Positions 29,729 through 39,389 of a DNA stretch of 64,000 bases are shown here, piece after piece. The position numbers and the translations under genes are program-made. Position 1 is the first letter of the stretch. Each line of letters opens with the position of its first letter. This stretch comes from Sphingobacteriales bacterium (lineage in GTDB: Bacteria; Bacteroidota; Bacteroidia; Chitinophagales; UBA2359): contig JADJJT010000002.1 of NCBI GenBank assembly GCA_016706405.1, forward strand, positions 1,364,001-1,428,000, read 5' to 3'. The notes under the pieces were generated by a model. That model was not told where the DNA came from and made no database searches. It saw only the letters and a program-made list of their open reading frames with translations.

Positions 29729-31051
29729 TTACATATTGCCACTTAACTGTAAAAAATATGTTTCGAGCTGCTTCCTAAAAGGACTCGCATAATTCCAGTT
29801 TGCCATATCTGCCCATTCACGCACTTGCTTCATTAAGATTTGGTTGTTGTAGCTTCCGGCCTCATAAGTATGACTTAAAAGTGCATTTTGAATTATAGTA
29901 GTCAGTTGGTCGTTGTCGTATTGGTTGGCTAAAATATTGCTGTGTTGAATTAAAAACTCAACTGTTATTGTTTTTGGATAGGCTGCATATTTAAGCGCAA
30001 AATTTTGCACTTGGGGCGAGTATTCGGGATTTGGAGTTGTTTGCAGTAAATAAGTAAAATTGTCATTAATTACTGAACTTGCATCGTAATTATTTTTTTC
30101 GAGCAGATGTATATAGGTTAATTTTTGCTCTTGGTTTAGTTTTCCGCTTTTATAAAGCTGCCTAAGGTTTTCAAAACTTGTGGCATTTGTTTGATTATTA
30201 ACATTTGAAACAGGCGAAACAGTTGGCTGTTTAGTAATCGAATTATCTCTGATAGCGTTACTTGGGCTTGTTAAACGTTCGACTATGGCAATTGGAGATT
30301 CAGTATTTATTGTAGTAACTGCTTTTTGTTGTTGTTGTTTAATATTAGGAAACTGCTTATTAGTAGCGTTTGTTAAAGGAAACTGATTAGGGTTTTCCAC
30401 ATATATATTATTCGTATTACTTGCCAGCAGGTTGCTGTTGTTATTTTGGAATAAATCGTCGGGCAAGTGAAGGTAATGTAAAGTAGATAATTGTATATCG
30501 GAGAAGTTTATGGTTGGCGTTGCAATTTGGTTACTGTTTGTGTTAAGTGTTTTACCAACTAACGACAGCACGTAGTTTGCATTGTCAACTAATTTTTTTG
30601 ATGACCTGTCGCCGCTTTCATCTATGTATAAAGTTGTGTTTTTGTTTGGGTCTTTGTACATAAGAAATGGCAATTTTATGCTGTGGGTGCTGTTTAGCAT
30701 AATTTCTATGGCGTCTAAGTGAAACTGGTCAAGTGCTACTACAATAAAATTATTACTATATATTGAAGCTAATTCGCTTAATAACAAGGTGCGCGAAAGT
30801 TCGCGGCAAGGCGCGCAACCTTCTCCCTGTATATATATAAATAGCAATTTATTTTCGATTTTTGCCTGTTGTATTGCTGCCTCTATTTTTCCGTTTACAA
30901 TATAGGTAGTGGGGCTATTATCAACGGGCGATGTCCAATTGTTATTATTGTTAGCTAAAAATGTTGTTTGGGCATTATTTTTAAAAGCAAATACGTTGGT
31001 TAGCAAATTAAGCAACCAAATTAAGCCAAATAAAAAAAAGAATTTTCTCAT
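29729..31051 (-). CDS. Secreted thioredoxin-fold protein
   Basis: 440 residues from the ATG at 31051, beginning with a signal peptide (MRKFFFLFGLIWLLNLLTNVFA). A thioredoxin-like domain covers about residues 50-160 with the redox pair CAPC after FIYIQGEGC, a DQFHLDA stretch and a cis-proline segment SIKLPFLMY. This arrangement resembles the periplasmic DUF255/thioredoxin-7 group. The following 120 residues are rich in N, T and Q and probably disordered, and the last 150 are helical without a recognised family. A thiol-disulfide role in the envelope is inferred. Confidence 0.75.
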   Translation of the reverse strand: MRKFFFLFGLIWLLNLLTNVFAFKNNAQTTFLANNNNNWTSPVDNSPTTYIVNGKIEAAIQQAKIENKLLFIYIQGEGCAPCRELSRTLLLSELASIYSNNFIVVALDQFHLDAIEIMLNSTHSIKLPFLMYKDPNKNTTLYIDESGDRSSKKLVDNANYVLSLVGKTLNTNSNQIATPTINFSDIQLSTLHYLHLPDDLFQNNNSNLLASNTNNIYVENPNQFPLTNATNKQFPNIKQQQQKAVTTINTESPIAIVERLTSPSNAIRDNSITKQPTVSPVSNVNNQTNATSFENLRQLYKSGKLNQEQKLTYIHLLEKNNYDASSVINDNFTYLLQTTPNPEYSPQVQNFALKYAAYPKTITVEFLIQHSNILANQYDNDQLTTIIQNALLSHTYEAGSYNNQILMKQVREWADMANWNYASPFRKQLETYFLQLSGNM

Positions 31052-31419
31052 ATATAGTTGTAGCAATTATATTGATGCTTAAGTATTTATTATATTAGAG
31101 TATTAATTAATTGCTTCGCTTTTTTCAATTTTAGTTGTTTGTAGTATAGTTTGCCTAATTCAAAAACTATGCCATTTTGCCGTTTTTTTCAAAAACACCC
31201 TGTGTTCTAATTTAATGTGTGAGGCGAGTGTATTTTCTTGTATCTCTTGCTATCTGCTAAATTGAGGTCGAACTTATGTAGGTAGCATCAAATCCGGCTT
31301 GTTTAGTAGTAAAAAACTAAAATTATTAACATTTTGCTAAAATATTTTGCCATAAAAATTATTTGCCTCATTTTTGTTTTTAGTTTTTTTAACCATCCCC
31401 AAAATGTACTTATTTTATT
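31052..31419. other. Divergent intergenic region of 368 bp
   Basis: AT-rich gap between two divergent genes. I see no RNA gene, no terminator and no promoter match strong enough to name. Confidence 0.5.
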
Positions 31420-32172
31420 ATGCAAAATTCATCCATCTACCCGAAAAAAATTAAATTAACCCGCTGGCCTCAAAATTTAAGTCTTTTTTTATCTGCAAAA
31501 CCTGTTAAAGTAATAGTAATAGGGCTTTTTATTGTTTTTACAAATTGTTTTACTTGGCTTCTATTTAGCCGTAGCTCCATAGATACTGGCAATTTAGCTG
31601 CCAATCACACCAAAAGTTTATATTTGTTGAAGCAAGCCGCCACTTACCTAACTGATACCATTGCATTTGAGCAAAAAGTCCGGAAAATTGCCAAAAAATT
31701 AGCTGTTCCTCCCGAGTGGTTAATGGCCGTCATGCACTCTGAAAGTGGGTTTAATGCCTCGGCGCGCAATTTTAAAGGAAGTGGCGCTACGGGTTTAATA
31801 CAATTCATGCCCCAAACGGCAAAACAATACGATATCACCGTTGACCAATTGCAAAATATGAACCACTTAGACCAACTTGATTATGTGTATGCTTATTTAA
31901 ACAAAGTGAAAAAACAGTACAATATAAAATATAATAATATTACAAGTTTGTATTTAGCTATTTTATATCCGGATGCTTTAGATGCCGAGCCTTGTTATGC
32001 CTTGTACAGCAAACCCTCCATTCAATACAAAATGAATGCGGGTTTGGATGAAGATAAAGACGGAAAAGTTACCGTTCAAGATATAGACAAACGATTAAAA
32101 CGAATGTACCCAACCGCCTGTAAAGCAACCATTAAAGACGAGGGCAAAACAAATATTTTTTCCGGATGGTAG
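31420..32172 (+). CDS. SLT-like lytic transglycosylase with C-terminal EF-hand
   Basis: 250 residues. One membrane segment (about 30-50) anchors the protein, leaving the rest in the periplasm. Residues 95-190 match the lysozyme-like SLT fold: catalytic glutamate E108 in HSESGFNASA, then GATGLIQFMPQTA and an LDYVYAYL helix. Residues 210-221 (DEDKDGKVTVQD) form a complete 12-residue EF-hand loop with D1, D3, D5, G6, V8 and D12. By family it cleaves peptidoglycan glycan strands; a calcium-dependent step is an inference from the loop. Confidence 0.8.
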   Translation: MQNSSIYPKKIKLTRWPQNLSLFLSAKPVKVIVIGLFIVFTNCFTWLLFSRSSIDTGNLAANHTKSLYLLKQAATYLTDTIAFEQKVRKIAKKLAVPPEWLMAVMHSESGFNASARNFKGSGATGLIQFMPQTAKQYDITVDQLQNMNHLDQLDYVYAYLNKVKKQYNIKYNNITSLYLAILYPDALDAEPCYALYSKPSIQYKMNAGLDEDKDGKVTVQDIDKRLKRMYPTACKATIKDEGKTNIFSGW

Positions 32173-32253
32173 TAGATAGAACTCTCAAATTAGAAAAAGA
32201 AAACTCCGGAAAAACAGTTTAAATATAAATATATAAAATTAGTGCAACTATTT

Positions 32254-32610
32254 TTAGCAATAAAATAAAATGGCCTCATTTTCATTTTCTACAATATGTA
32301 ATATGCTTTTTAAGCCTAATAGGTCAAAAATACTATACACATTCGGATTTAAACCGTACATAACAAAATCGCCACTATTGGCCTTAAAGTCTTCAATATG
32401 GGCAATAAAAACCCCCAATCCAGCCGAAGAAATATAATGTAATTCATTAAAATCAAAAATTACCCTATAATTTAAACTTTCTTTACAATTTAAAATAGCC
32501 GTATCAAGCAAAATAGCGGTACTTGCGTCTATTTCGCCCGATACGGTTATTTTCATAATAGGCTTATTGTTGTTCACTAAAGCGGTTTCTATTTGTGTTG
32601 CAGACGGCAT
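32254..32610 (-). CDS. STAS-domain protein (anti-anti-sigma type)
   Basis: 118 residues from the ATG at 32610. A single STAS domain with IDASTAILLD and the phospho-serine loop YISSAGLGVF, as in SpoIIAA/RsbV. Such proteins bind and release anti-sigma factors or act in partner-switching and lipid or transport control. No kinase (RsbW type) or PP2C phosphatase gene is adjacent, so the partner is unknown. Length is typical. Confidence 0.85.
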   Translation of the reverse strand: MPSATQIETALVNNNKPIMKITVSGEIDASTAILLDTAILNCKESLNYRVIFDFNELHYISSAGLGVFIAHIEDFKANSGDFVMYGLNPNVYSIFDLLGLKSILHIVENENEAILFYC

Positions 32611-32841
32611 AACTAAATACAAGGGGGCTATAACTTAAGTTTATATTATTTATAATAAGAGTGAAAAAACATCTTAAATCTAAAAAATTTTTAAAAACAG
32701 TTAAAACAAAAAAATAAGGTCAAAATTAAGGAAAGTTCTACAATTCCGGATGATTTACCGTAAAAAACCTATCTTTACATCAATTTTTCGCTGAAACAAT
32801 AATATTAATTTTTTAACACAGCCCATTGCGATATCTCTATC

Positions 32842-33462
32842 ATGAAGGTCAGTTTTGTAAAAATATTTTGTGTCTTTTTTATTACCCTCGCTGTCTTGCT
32901 TCTAAACAATGCTTGCCAAAAAAACGACGATATTATTTTAGATAAACCATTGTTAGATTCCATTATAAATACAAGCCGGGTTTTAACTGACCAAAAATTT
33001 GGCATTGATTACGAAATTAAAGGCTGCCTCGAAATTACCGGCCCCAATACTACCGTAACCATCGAACCTAACAATATTATAATGTGTCACCCTCAGGCGT
33101 GTATTAAAATAACCAATGGCGCTCGATTAATTATTTTAGGCGAACCACAGAAAGAAACTTATATAGCAGGCTTTGACACTTTACCCGGCTATTGGCAAGG
33201 AATTTGGGTTGAAGACAACAGCACCCTCGAAATGCAACAGGTAATTATTAGCGATGCCGGAAAAGCAGGCCTCGATTCAAATCTACAAGGCAGCATATTT
33301 GTTGATAATACTGATACAGTAATCATAAAAATAAAAAACAGTATCATACGCAACAGTGCGGCGCATGGTATTGTATTGCCGGGTTTTGCAAAAGCCCAGT
33401 TAGAGGCTACCAACAAATACCTTGATTTAGGCCCCGGTAGCGAGGCAATTAAGTATTACTAA
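32842..33462 (+). CDS. Beta-helix-like lipoprotein
   Basis: 206 residues. The N-terminal hydrophobic stretch ends in NNAC25, a weak lipobox. The rest shows regular short strands with stacked polar turns (ITGPNTTVTIEPNNIIMC, ITNGARLIILGEP, VEDNSTLEMQQVIISDAG, IKIKNSIIRNSAAHGIVL), the look of a right-handed parallel beta-helix, as in many Bacteroidota surface lipoproteins with a translated-once pectate-lyase-like fold. No catalytic motif is visible. Function unknown. Confidence 0.7.
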   Translation: MKVSFVKIFCVFFITLAVLLLNNACQKNDDIILDKPLLDSIINTSRVLTDQKFGIDYEIKGCLEITGPNTTVTIEPNNIIMCHPQACIKITNGARLIILGEPQKETYIAGFDTLPGYWQGIWVEDNSTLEMQQVIISDAGKAGLDSNLQGSIFVDNTDTVIIKIKNSIIRNSAAHGIVLPGFAKAQLEATNKYLDLGPGSEAIKYY

Positions 33463-33520
33463 AACGAGCCAAAATACTGATATCAACAAATAAATAGCAA
33501 TAAACTGCCCCCACCAACCT

Positions 33521-34069
33521 ATGCCTTTTCCCATCCGGATAGCTATTACCGGCCCCGAATCGTCCGGAAAATCGGTTTTGGCAAAACTTTTAACTCAAAA
33601 TTTCTCGCCCGCTAATTGGGTGCCCGAGTTTGCCCGCACTTATTTAACAGCCTTGCCCCCAAGCCAAGCCTATACTTTTTCAGATTTACCACTCATAGCA
33701 AACGCACAGCAAATTTTAGAAAACGAAATAGCAAAAACGCCCAATATTAAATGGCTGTTTGCCGATACCGAAGCTTTGGTTGTTAAAATTTGGGCGCAAA
33801 TACGCTTTGGTCAGCAACACCCAACTATCGAAACAATTTGGCAACAGCAAGCCCAGCAATATGCCCTTTATTTGCTTACAGCCCCCGATTTGCCCTGGCA
33901 ACCCGACCCCCTGCGCGAAACACCGCTAAGCCAAACGCGCTGGCAACTGTTTGATTTGTATAAAACATATTTAACCCAAACAAATCGCCGCTTTACTATT
34001 ATTCAAGGCGAACCTTCACAAAGACTAAATATTGCAAAAACAGCAATTAAACAACTATTAACTGTCTAA
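33521..34069 (+). CDS. NadR-like nicotinamide-riboside kinase / P-loop ATPase
   Basis: 182 residues. The Walker A motif GPESSGKS occupies residues 11-18. PEFARTYL, DTEALVVKIW and LLTAPDLPWQPDPLRE match the kinase domain of NadR, which phosphorylates nicotinamide riboside in NAD salvage. The adenylyltransferase and repressor domains of NadR are absent, which is usual for the stand-alone form. It is followed after 29 bp by the peroxidase gene, suggesting one transcript. Confidence 0.85.
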   Translation: MPFPIRIAITGPESSGKSVLAKLLTQNFSPANWVPEFARTYLTALPPSQAYTFSDLPLIANAQQILENEIAKTPNIKWLFADTEALVVKIWAQIRFGQQHPTIETIWQQQAQQYALYLLTAPDLPWQPDPLRETPLSQTRWQLFDLYKTYLTQTNRRFTIIQGEPSQRLNIAKTAIKQLLTV

Positions 34070-34098
34070 AGCTTAAAATATAACCCAAGCAAAAAAAC

Positions 34099-34569
34099 AT
34101 GAACCAAACTTTTTACGATTTTAACCTAATCACCATATATGGCCAACCACTGCCACTAACAAACTTTAAAGGCAAAAAAGTGCTTATAGTAAACACCGCC
34201 TCGGCGTGTGGCTATACCCCGCAATACGCGCAATTACAAGAATTACACAATTTGTACGCCTCTAAATTAATCATTATTGGCTGCCCTTGCAATGATTTTG
34301 GCAACCAAGAGCCAGCCTCAGAAGCCGAAATAGCCGAGTTTTGTAGCCTTAATTTTGATGTAAAATTCATATTAACATCAAAAGTTCAGGTTTTACCTCC
34401 CAACGAACATCCTTTGTTTAATTGGTTGCAAACAACATCAAACAAACCTATTACTTGGAATTTTCAAAAATTTTTAATCAATGAAAATGGTCAAATACAT
34501 GCCGTAATTAAACCGTCAGCCAGCCCATTTGACGATGTTTTATTAAATTGGTTAAAAGATGATGTTTAA
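34099..34569 (+). CDS. Glutathione peroxidase family protein
   Basis: 156 residues. The peroxidatic cysteine is C37 in VNTASACGYTPQY; CPCNDFGNQEP replaces the commoner FPCNQFGGQEP, and the tryptophan of the catalytic site is in TWNFQKFL. Bacterial members of this family usually reduce hydroperoxides with thioredoxin rather than glutathione. No signal peptide, so cytoplasmic. Confidence 0.92.
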   Translation: MNQTFYDFNLITIYGQPLPLTNFKGKKVLIVNTASACGYTPQYAQLQELHNLYASKLIIIGCPCNDFGNQEPASEAEIAEFCSLNFDVKFILTSKVQVLPPNEHPLFNWLQTTSNKPITWNFQKFLINENGQIHAVIKPSASPFDDVLLNWLKDDV

Positions 34570-34715
34570 TTTTTTTAGACCGAATTTCCTTTTTTTGATA
34601 AATTGATGATCCCCGCGACCTACCTATTATTCCGGAAATAAAAAATCCGGATTAAATAGGCTAATTTTATTGCCCCCTTTAACTTCCATCCACAAAACTA
34701 TAAACCTTTGTCCCG

Positions 34716-35378
34716 ATGATCAATCAAACGACATTGAATTTTTTAAAAGAATTAGCCGCCAACAACAATCGCGATTGGTTTTTAGCCAACAAACAAGCCT
34801 ACGATGCCGCCAAAGCCAATACCGTTGCCGTTGTGGCGCAAATATGCACCCAAATTGCGCAGCAATTCGACCCTTCGATAGCTACAGTACGGCCCGAAAA
34901 AACCTTGTTCAGGCAAAACCGCGACATTCGTTTTTCAAAAGATAAATCGCCCTATAAAATTAATTTTGGCGCACATATTATTGAAGACAAACACAACGAA
35001 ACGAAAGCCGGTTACTATTTGCATATTGAGCCTAACGACAAAAGTTTTTTAGGCGGTGGTATGTACCAACCCTCTGCTGCTGTGCTTAAAAGCATCCGGC
35101 AAGAGATAGACTACCATACCGATGAGTTTAGGAAAATCATCTCAAATCCTGACTTTGTGCAACAGTTTGGCAGCTTAAATGGCCGACAACTTAAAACCGC
35201 ACCTAAGGATTACGATAAAACGCACCCTGCCATTGATTTGCTTCGCTTCCAAGACTATGTGGTTGGGCGTAATTTTACTGACAAGCAACTTATTCAGCCT
35301 GATTTTATTGCGCAAACTGTTGCCGCATTTGCCGCACTTAAACCGTTTAATGATTTTTTAAACAAGGCAGTCAGTTGA
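34716..35378 (+). CDS. DUF2461 family protein
   Basis: 220 residues. The N-terminal FLKELAANNNRDWFLANK, the central RQNRDIRFSKDKSPYK and the stretch GYYLHIEPN are hallmarks of DUF2461 (TIGR02453), a family of unknown biochemical function. Length is typical. It is the third gene of a plus-strand set with the NadR-like kinase and the peroxidase; the 146-bp gap before it holds two TCCGGA palindromes. Confidence 0.88.
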   Translation: MINQTTLNFLKELAANNNRDWFLANKQAYDAAKANTVAVVAQICTQIAQQFDPSIATVRPEKTLFRQNRDIRFSKDKSPYKINFGAHIIEDKHNETKAGYYLHIEPNDKSFLGGGMYQPSAAVLKSIRQEIDYHTDEFRKIISNPDFVQQFGSLNGRQLKTAPKDYDKTHPAIDLLRFQDYVVGRNFTDKQLIQPDFIAQTVAAFAALKPFNDFLNKAVS

Positions 35379-35445
35379 TAATTTAAATTTCTAACTGATT
35401 GTGGTTAAGTCGGGCAAGCGTTGTCTTTTCTAATAAAATTGAATT

Positions 35446-37449
35446 TTACTTGCTTAATTTAATTTTCTGTCCAACATCAAGGCGGGTTTTGGCCGACATT
35501 TTGTTGATTTTGTACAAGTCGTTTAACGAAATACCATATTTTTGCGAGATGGTGTATAAACTTTCGCCACGTTTTGTAATATGTGATTTTGGTTTTGTGG
35601 CTTTGAGTTTAGTTGACTTGGCAACATCCGGATAATTTGAAGATTCGTTGGCCGTTTCAGTTTCAAATTCATCTTTTAGGTTGCCGGTTTCTTCGTTTTC
35701 AAAATCAGTATTATCACTGCCGCCTATGGTAATTTGTCCTTCGTATGTAGGGTCAAGTTTTACCGGTGCTTGAAGTACATCGGTAACCCCAATCGCTGGG
35801 CTATTTAAATTATTTGAGGGCGTTGTATTCAATGATGCCGATGATGATGCGGTTTGGTGCTCGTCAACATCAAGTTGATTTTTTGTTTTTGCGTTTAAAC
35901 GTTTTCCATTTGATTTCGTTGCGTGGTCGTTGTAGTGGTCATCGTCTTCGGGCAACTCAAACGGGTTGGTCGATTTTAAGGAGCTGCGGAATAATGTTAT
36001 GGTGTGGCTATGTAGTTTTTGGTCTCGCACATTAATAAAGTCGGTGGGGTCAAAGGGTTGACCTAAATACCTGATTTCGAAGTGTAAATGGCTACCTGTC
36101 GAGCGTCCGGTACTTCCACCTAAGCCAATAATATCTCCGGGCTGCACTACCTGATTGGGCGCAACTAAAATTTTAGATAAGTGGCCATAAAAAGTTTCTA
36201 AGCCGTTCCAATGCCTTACTACAACTAAATTGCCATAACCACTGCTATATTTGGCAATACGCACCATACCTTTAAAAGCGGCACGAACGGGGTCGCCAGT
36301 ATTTAAATCAAGGTCCATACCATTATGCGCACGCCCCCAACGTTGCCCAAACCCCGATGTTAGAGCACCATTTACGGGCATTCTAAAATCTTCACCAACG
36401 CCGTGTGTGAGCAAAAATTCAACGGCAAACGGCATATCTTTAACTGCATAACCGTAGCAATACGGGTTATTTGTATCCCACGAGTAGTTGTAATGGCTAA
36501 AACAAGGAATGGTTTCTTCGTAAATATCGGTTAATAAAATTTTTTCGGTCGAGTTTGCATACGATTTAGGCGGGGTTATCGGCGAAACATCTAAACTTAC
36601 GGGAGCGCTGGAAAGTGCAGGTTTTGCATAAGCCAAATTTGTTTTGGAACGCCGGGTCGATTTTTTCTGCTTTTTTCCTTTTATTGGCTTCTCTTCGGCA
36701 ATAATATCTGTAAAATCGGAATTTGCAATGTTTACTTCTTCAATATTGACAGGTATTGTATTGTTTCCAATAGGCTGTTGGTGCGGTGTATTTAGTTTTT
36801 CGGCTTGGTTGAAAACAGTGCTCCCTAAGCGATATGGATTGTTTTGGTATAAAGAATTTGTGCTTAAATCGGGTGTGGTTCCCTGTTCATGGCTTTCCGG
36901 ATTTGTGCTTGGTGTAGCTTGTTTTGATAAGCCAAAAAATTCATTCGCCAAAGATTCACCTACAAAAAACACAGCCGTTTCGCGGTCGGTAATTGGCATA
37001 CCATTTAATACCAAGGCACCATCAACAACCGAAAAAGGATTGTTTTGCTTGCCGTTGCTGTTTTGGGCAGCTAATTGGTCGGCCAACAAAGTATCGGGTA
37101 ATAAGTTAAGATTATTGGCTGTTAAGTCAATTTCTAAAGAAAGTGGCTTGTCGGCATCAATAAACGAAGTAGCCCTTGCCGAGTTTTGCTTTTGAGGTTT
37201 AAGTCCCAAATCAATTAAAGTACTCGGACGTGGCTTATAGGTTTGCGTGTCGCTGGGTAAAATATAAAAGGGCAAAGGGGACGGAACACTTATTTCTATT
37301 GTGTCATTAATGTCGCAATTATTAAAATTAATAGTGGCACGGTTTTCTGCATTTATAAACCGAAATGCCTTGATGGGCTTTGCAGTTAATAAAAGTGCGG
37401 CGAACAAAAAAACAAAATAAAAACAAAAGTGTATAGAACGTTGCTTCAT
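35446..37449 (-). CDS. Secreted M23 peptidase with C-terminal LysM
   Basis: 667 residues. Signal peptide (residues 1-28). The M23 (LytM) domain has zinc ligands H375 and D379 (HNGMDLD) and the H454-L-H456 motif (HLHFEIRY), with the STGRSTGSHLHFE signature; all metal and catalytic residues are present. A low-complexity linker rich in S, T, N and K leads to a single LysM domain at about residues 622-667 (RGESLYTISQKYGISLNDLY). By family it cuts cross-linking peptides of peptidoglycan. The N-terminal 330 residues have no recognised domain. Confidence 0.9.
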   Translation of the reverse strand: MKQRSIHFCFYFVFLFAALLLTAKPIKAFRFINAENRATINFNNCDINDTIEISVPSPLPFYILPSDTQTYKPRPSTLIDLGLKPQKQNSARATSFIDADKPLSLEIDLTANNLNLLPDTLLADQLAAQNSNGKQNNPFSVVDGALVLNGMPITDRETAVFFVGESLANEFFGLSKQATPSTNPESHEQGTTPDLSTNSLYQNNPYRLGSTVFNQAEKLNTPHQQPIGNNTIPVNIEEVNIANSDFTDIIAEEKPIKGKKQKKSTRRSKTNLAYAKPALSSAPVSLDVSPITPPKSYANSTEKILLTDIYEETIPCFSHYNYSWDTNNPYCYGYAVKDMPFAVEFLLTHGVGEDFRMPVNGALTSGFGQRWGRAHNGMDLDLNTGDPVRAAFKGMVRIAKYSSGYGNLVVVRHWNGLETFYGHLSKILVAPNQVVQPGDIIGLGGSTGRSTGSHLHFEIRYLGQPFDPTDFINVRDQKLHSHTITLFRSSLKSTNPFELPEDDDHYNDHATKSNGKRLNAKTKNQLDVDEHQTASSSASLNTTPSNNLNSPAIGVTDVLQAPVKLDPTYEGQITIGGSDNTDFENEETGNLKDEFETETANESSNYPDVAKSTKLKATKPKSHITKRGESLYTISQKYGISLNDLYKINKMSAKTRLDVGQKIKLSK

Positions 37450-37894
37450 TAACTGGCTTTATTGGGTGATGTAACGGCTATTAAATGGGGTAGCATTATT
37501 AGTTATAGCTTTACAATTACAAAATATCTCTTTTTTAATGTAAATATTAAGGTAAGATAGGTGTGCTTTCGGGGTGCAAAAATAGTAATTTTATGTGCTA
37601 AGAGTAATCTTATTCTTTAATTGTTCATTGAGTTGAAAATATAATATTATAATTTTAATTTTATAATTTCCTGATTATCAGCTAATTATAAGGGTCTTGC
37701 TTTTTTCCTTTAAAGACTCAAATATATTGTATAAATAACTGAAAATGAACTAATTACACATCTGATTAATGACAATTTAATAGGAAATTCCTTAATTTTA
37801 GCAATTTCTTCATTATTCAGAATTAATTTAGATTTGCAAAACTACAATATGGTTAAAAAGTGCTTAAATAATATTAAATTCCGGATTATAAAAA
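37450..37894. other. AT-rich intergenic region of 445 bp
   Basis: It lies upstream of the M23 peptidase and downstream of the aldehyde dehydrogenase, both minus strand. A TATTTTTG box on the minus strand (37584 to 37577) fits TAnnTTTG, 128 bases before the peptidase start, but no -33 element is seen. One TCCGGA lies near 37881. No RNA gene or open frame of merit. Confidence 0.5.
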
Positions 37895-39336
37895 TTAGCT
37901 CAAAGCAATACAAACATTTTTAGGCTCGGTAAAAAAGCGCATAGCCTCCCATCCGCCTTCGCGCCCAACCCCCGAATTTTTACCCCACCAAAGGGGGTCC
38001 GCAAATCGCGCAGCAGCCAACAATTAACCCAAACTATACCAGTTTGAATTTTATCGGCAAAATACATTGCCCTGTTTAAATTTTCGGTAAAGATAGTGGC
38101 TGCCAAACCATACTCGCTGTCGTTTGCTAATGCTAAGGCCTCTTCGTCGGAATCAAAGGGGGTTAAAGTAATTACCGGGCCAAATATTTCCTCTTGGATG
38201 GTACGGCAATTATTAGGCAAACCTTCAATTATCGTTGGCGCAACAAACCATCCGGATGCGCAGCGCCCTTCTAAAAATATTTGATGGCCGCCTGCTAAAA
38301 TTTTGCCCCCTTCTTGTTTGGCCAATTCTATATACGATAAAATTTTTTGCAAATGTACTTCCGAAACAATCGCTCCTAATTGGCTGCCTTCGTCAAGGGG
38401 GTCGCCAACGGTTAAGGCAGCCGTTTGCTCAATTAATGCTTTTTTAAAAACCTCGTAAATAGGCCGTTCAATGTATAGCCGCGACCCACAAAGGCAAATT
38501 TGCCCCTGGTTGCGAAAAGCAGCTTTAAGGGTTGTTTGCAGTGTTTTTTCAAAATTACAGTCGGCAAAAATTAGATTTGGATTTTTACCGCCCAACTCGA
38601 GCGATAATTTTTTAAGCATAGGTGCCGCTTTTGAGGCAATATCGCGACCGGCACGGCTTGAACCAGTAAACGAAATAGCTTTAATATCCGGATGCTGAAC
38701 AATTGCCGTACCACATTGTGCGCCATCTCCGTGGACAATATTTAACACGCCGGGCGGCAAACCTGCCTCGTTGCAAATTTCGCCCAATAAAAAAGCGGTA
38801 AAGGGCGTAACTTCGCTGGGCTTGGCTACAACACAGTTTCCGGCAGCAAGTGCAGGGGCAATTTTCCAAGTAAATAAATAGAGCGGCAAATTCCAGGGCG
38901 AAATACAGCCAACAATTCCAATAGGCTTGCGAAGGGTATAATTGATGGCGGTTTGCTCCATAACATGTGCTTCGGAGGCAAAATGGACTAATCCGGAGGC
39001 AAAAAACCTGAAATTAGTGGCTGCACGCGCAATATCTACTTTGCGAGCTAACCAAACAGGTTTGCCGTTATCTGTACTTTCGGCAATTGACAAAGTTTCT
39101 ATATTTGCTTCAATTAAGTCAGCAATTCGCGCCAAAATCTTCGATTTTTTTTCTGCTGGAGTTGCTGCCCATGCTGCAAAGGCTTGTTTGGCGGCATCAA
39201 CCGCAGCTTGAACATCAAGGTGGTTAGAGGCGGGAACATGGGCGTGTAGCTGCCCGGTAGCAGGGTTGTACGAAGGCAGGTACGCCTGGCTTTGGGGGAC
39301 TACTAATTTACCGTTGATAAAATTAGCTAAATACAA
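37895..39336 (-). CDS. Aldehyde dehydrogenase, 3' end frameshifted
   Basis: About 480 residues. Seen: SPWNLPLYLFTWKIAPALAA, the NAD loop FTGSSRAGRDIA, the general-base glutamate in LELGGKNPN, the catalytic cysteine in GQICLCGSRLY, and EEIFGPV. The profile resembles the 2-hydroxymuconic-semialdehyde / ALDH8 group. The uncorrected frame ends at 37900 with an aberrant tail after FGGVK; adding one base to the run at 37977-37981 restores NSGVGREGGWEAMRFFTEP and a stop at 37895, the normal family end. The only upstream start in frame is TTG at 39336, with no ATG before a stop, so the start may be TTG or the sequence imperfect there too. Confidence 0.85.
37977..37981 (-). other. Frameshift in A-run of the aldehyde dehydrogenase (5 A, 6 expected)
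   Basis: The minus strand reads gtaaaaattcggg. With six A the codons become V-K-N-S-G, the invariant aldehyde dehydrogenase tail, and the frame stays open to a normal stop at 37895. Confidence 0.93.
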
Positions 39337-39389
39337 AATAAATAATGCTGTTTGAGTTATTAGATATTTTAGGTTGAATACTTATTTGT

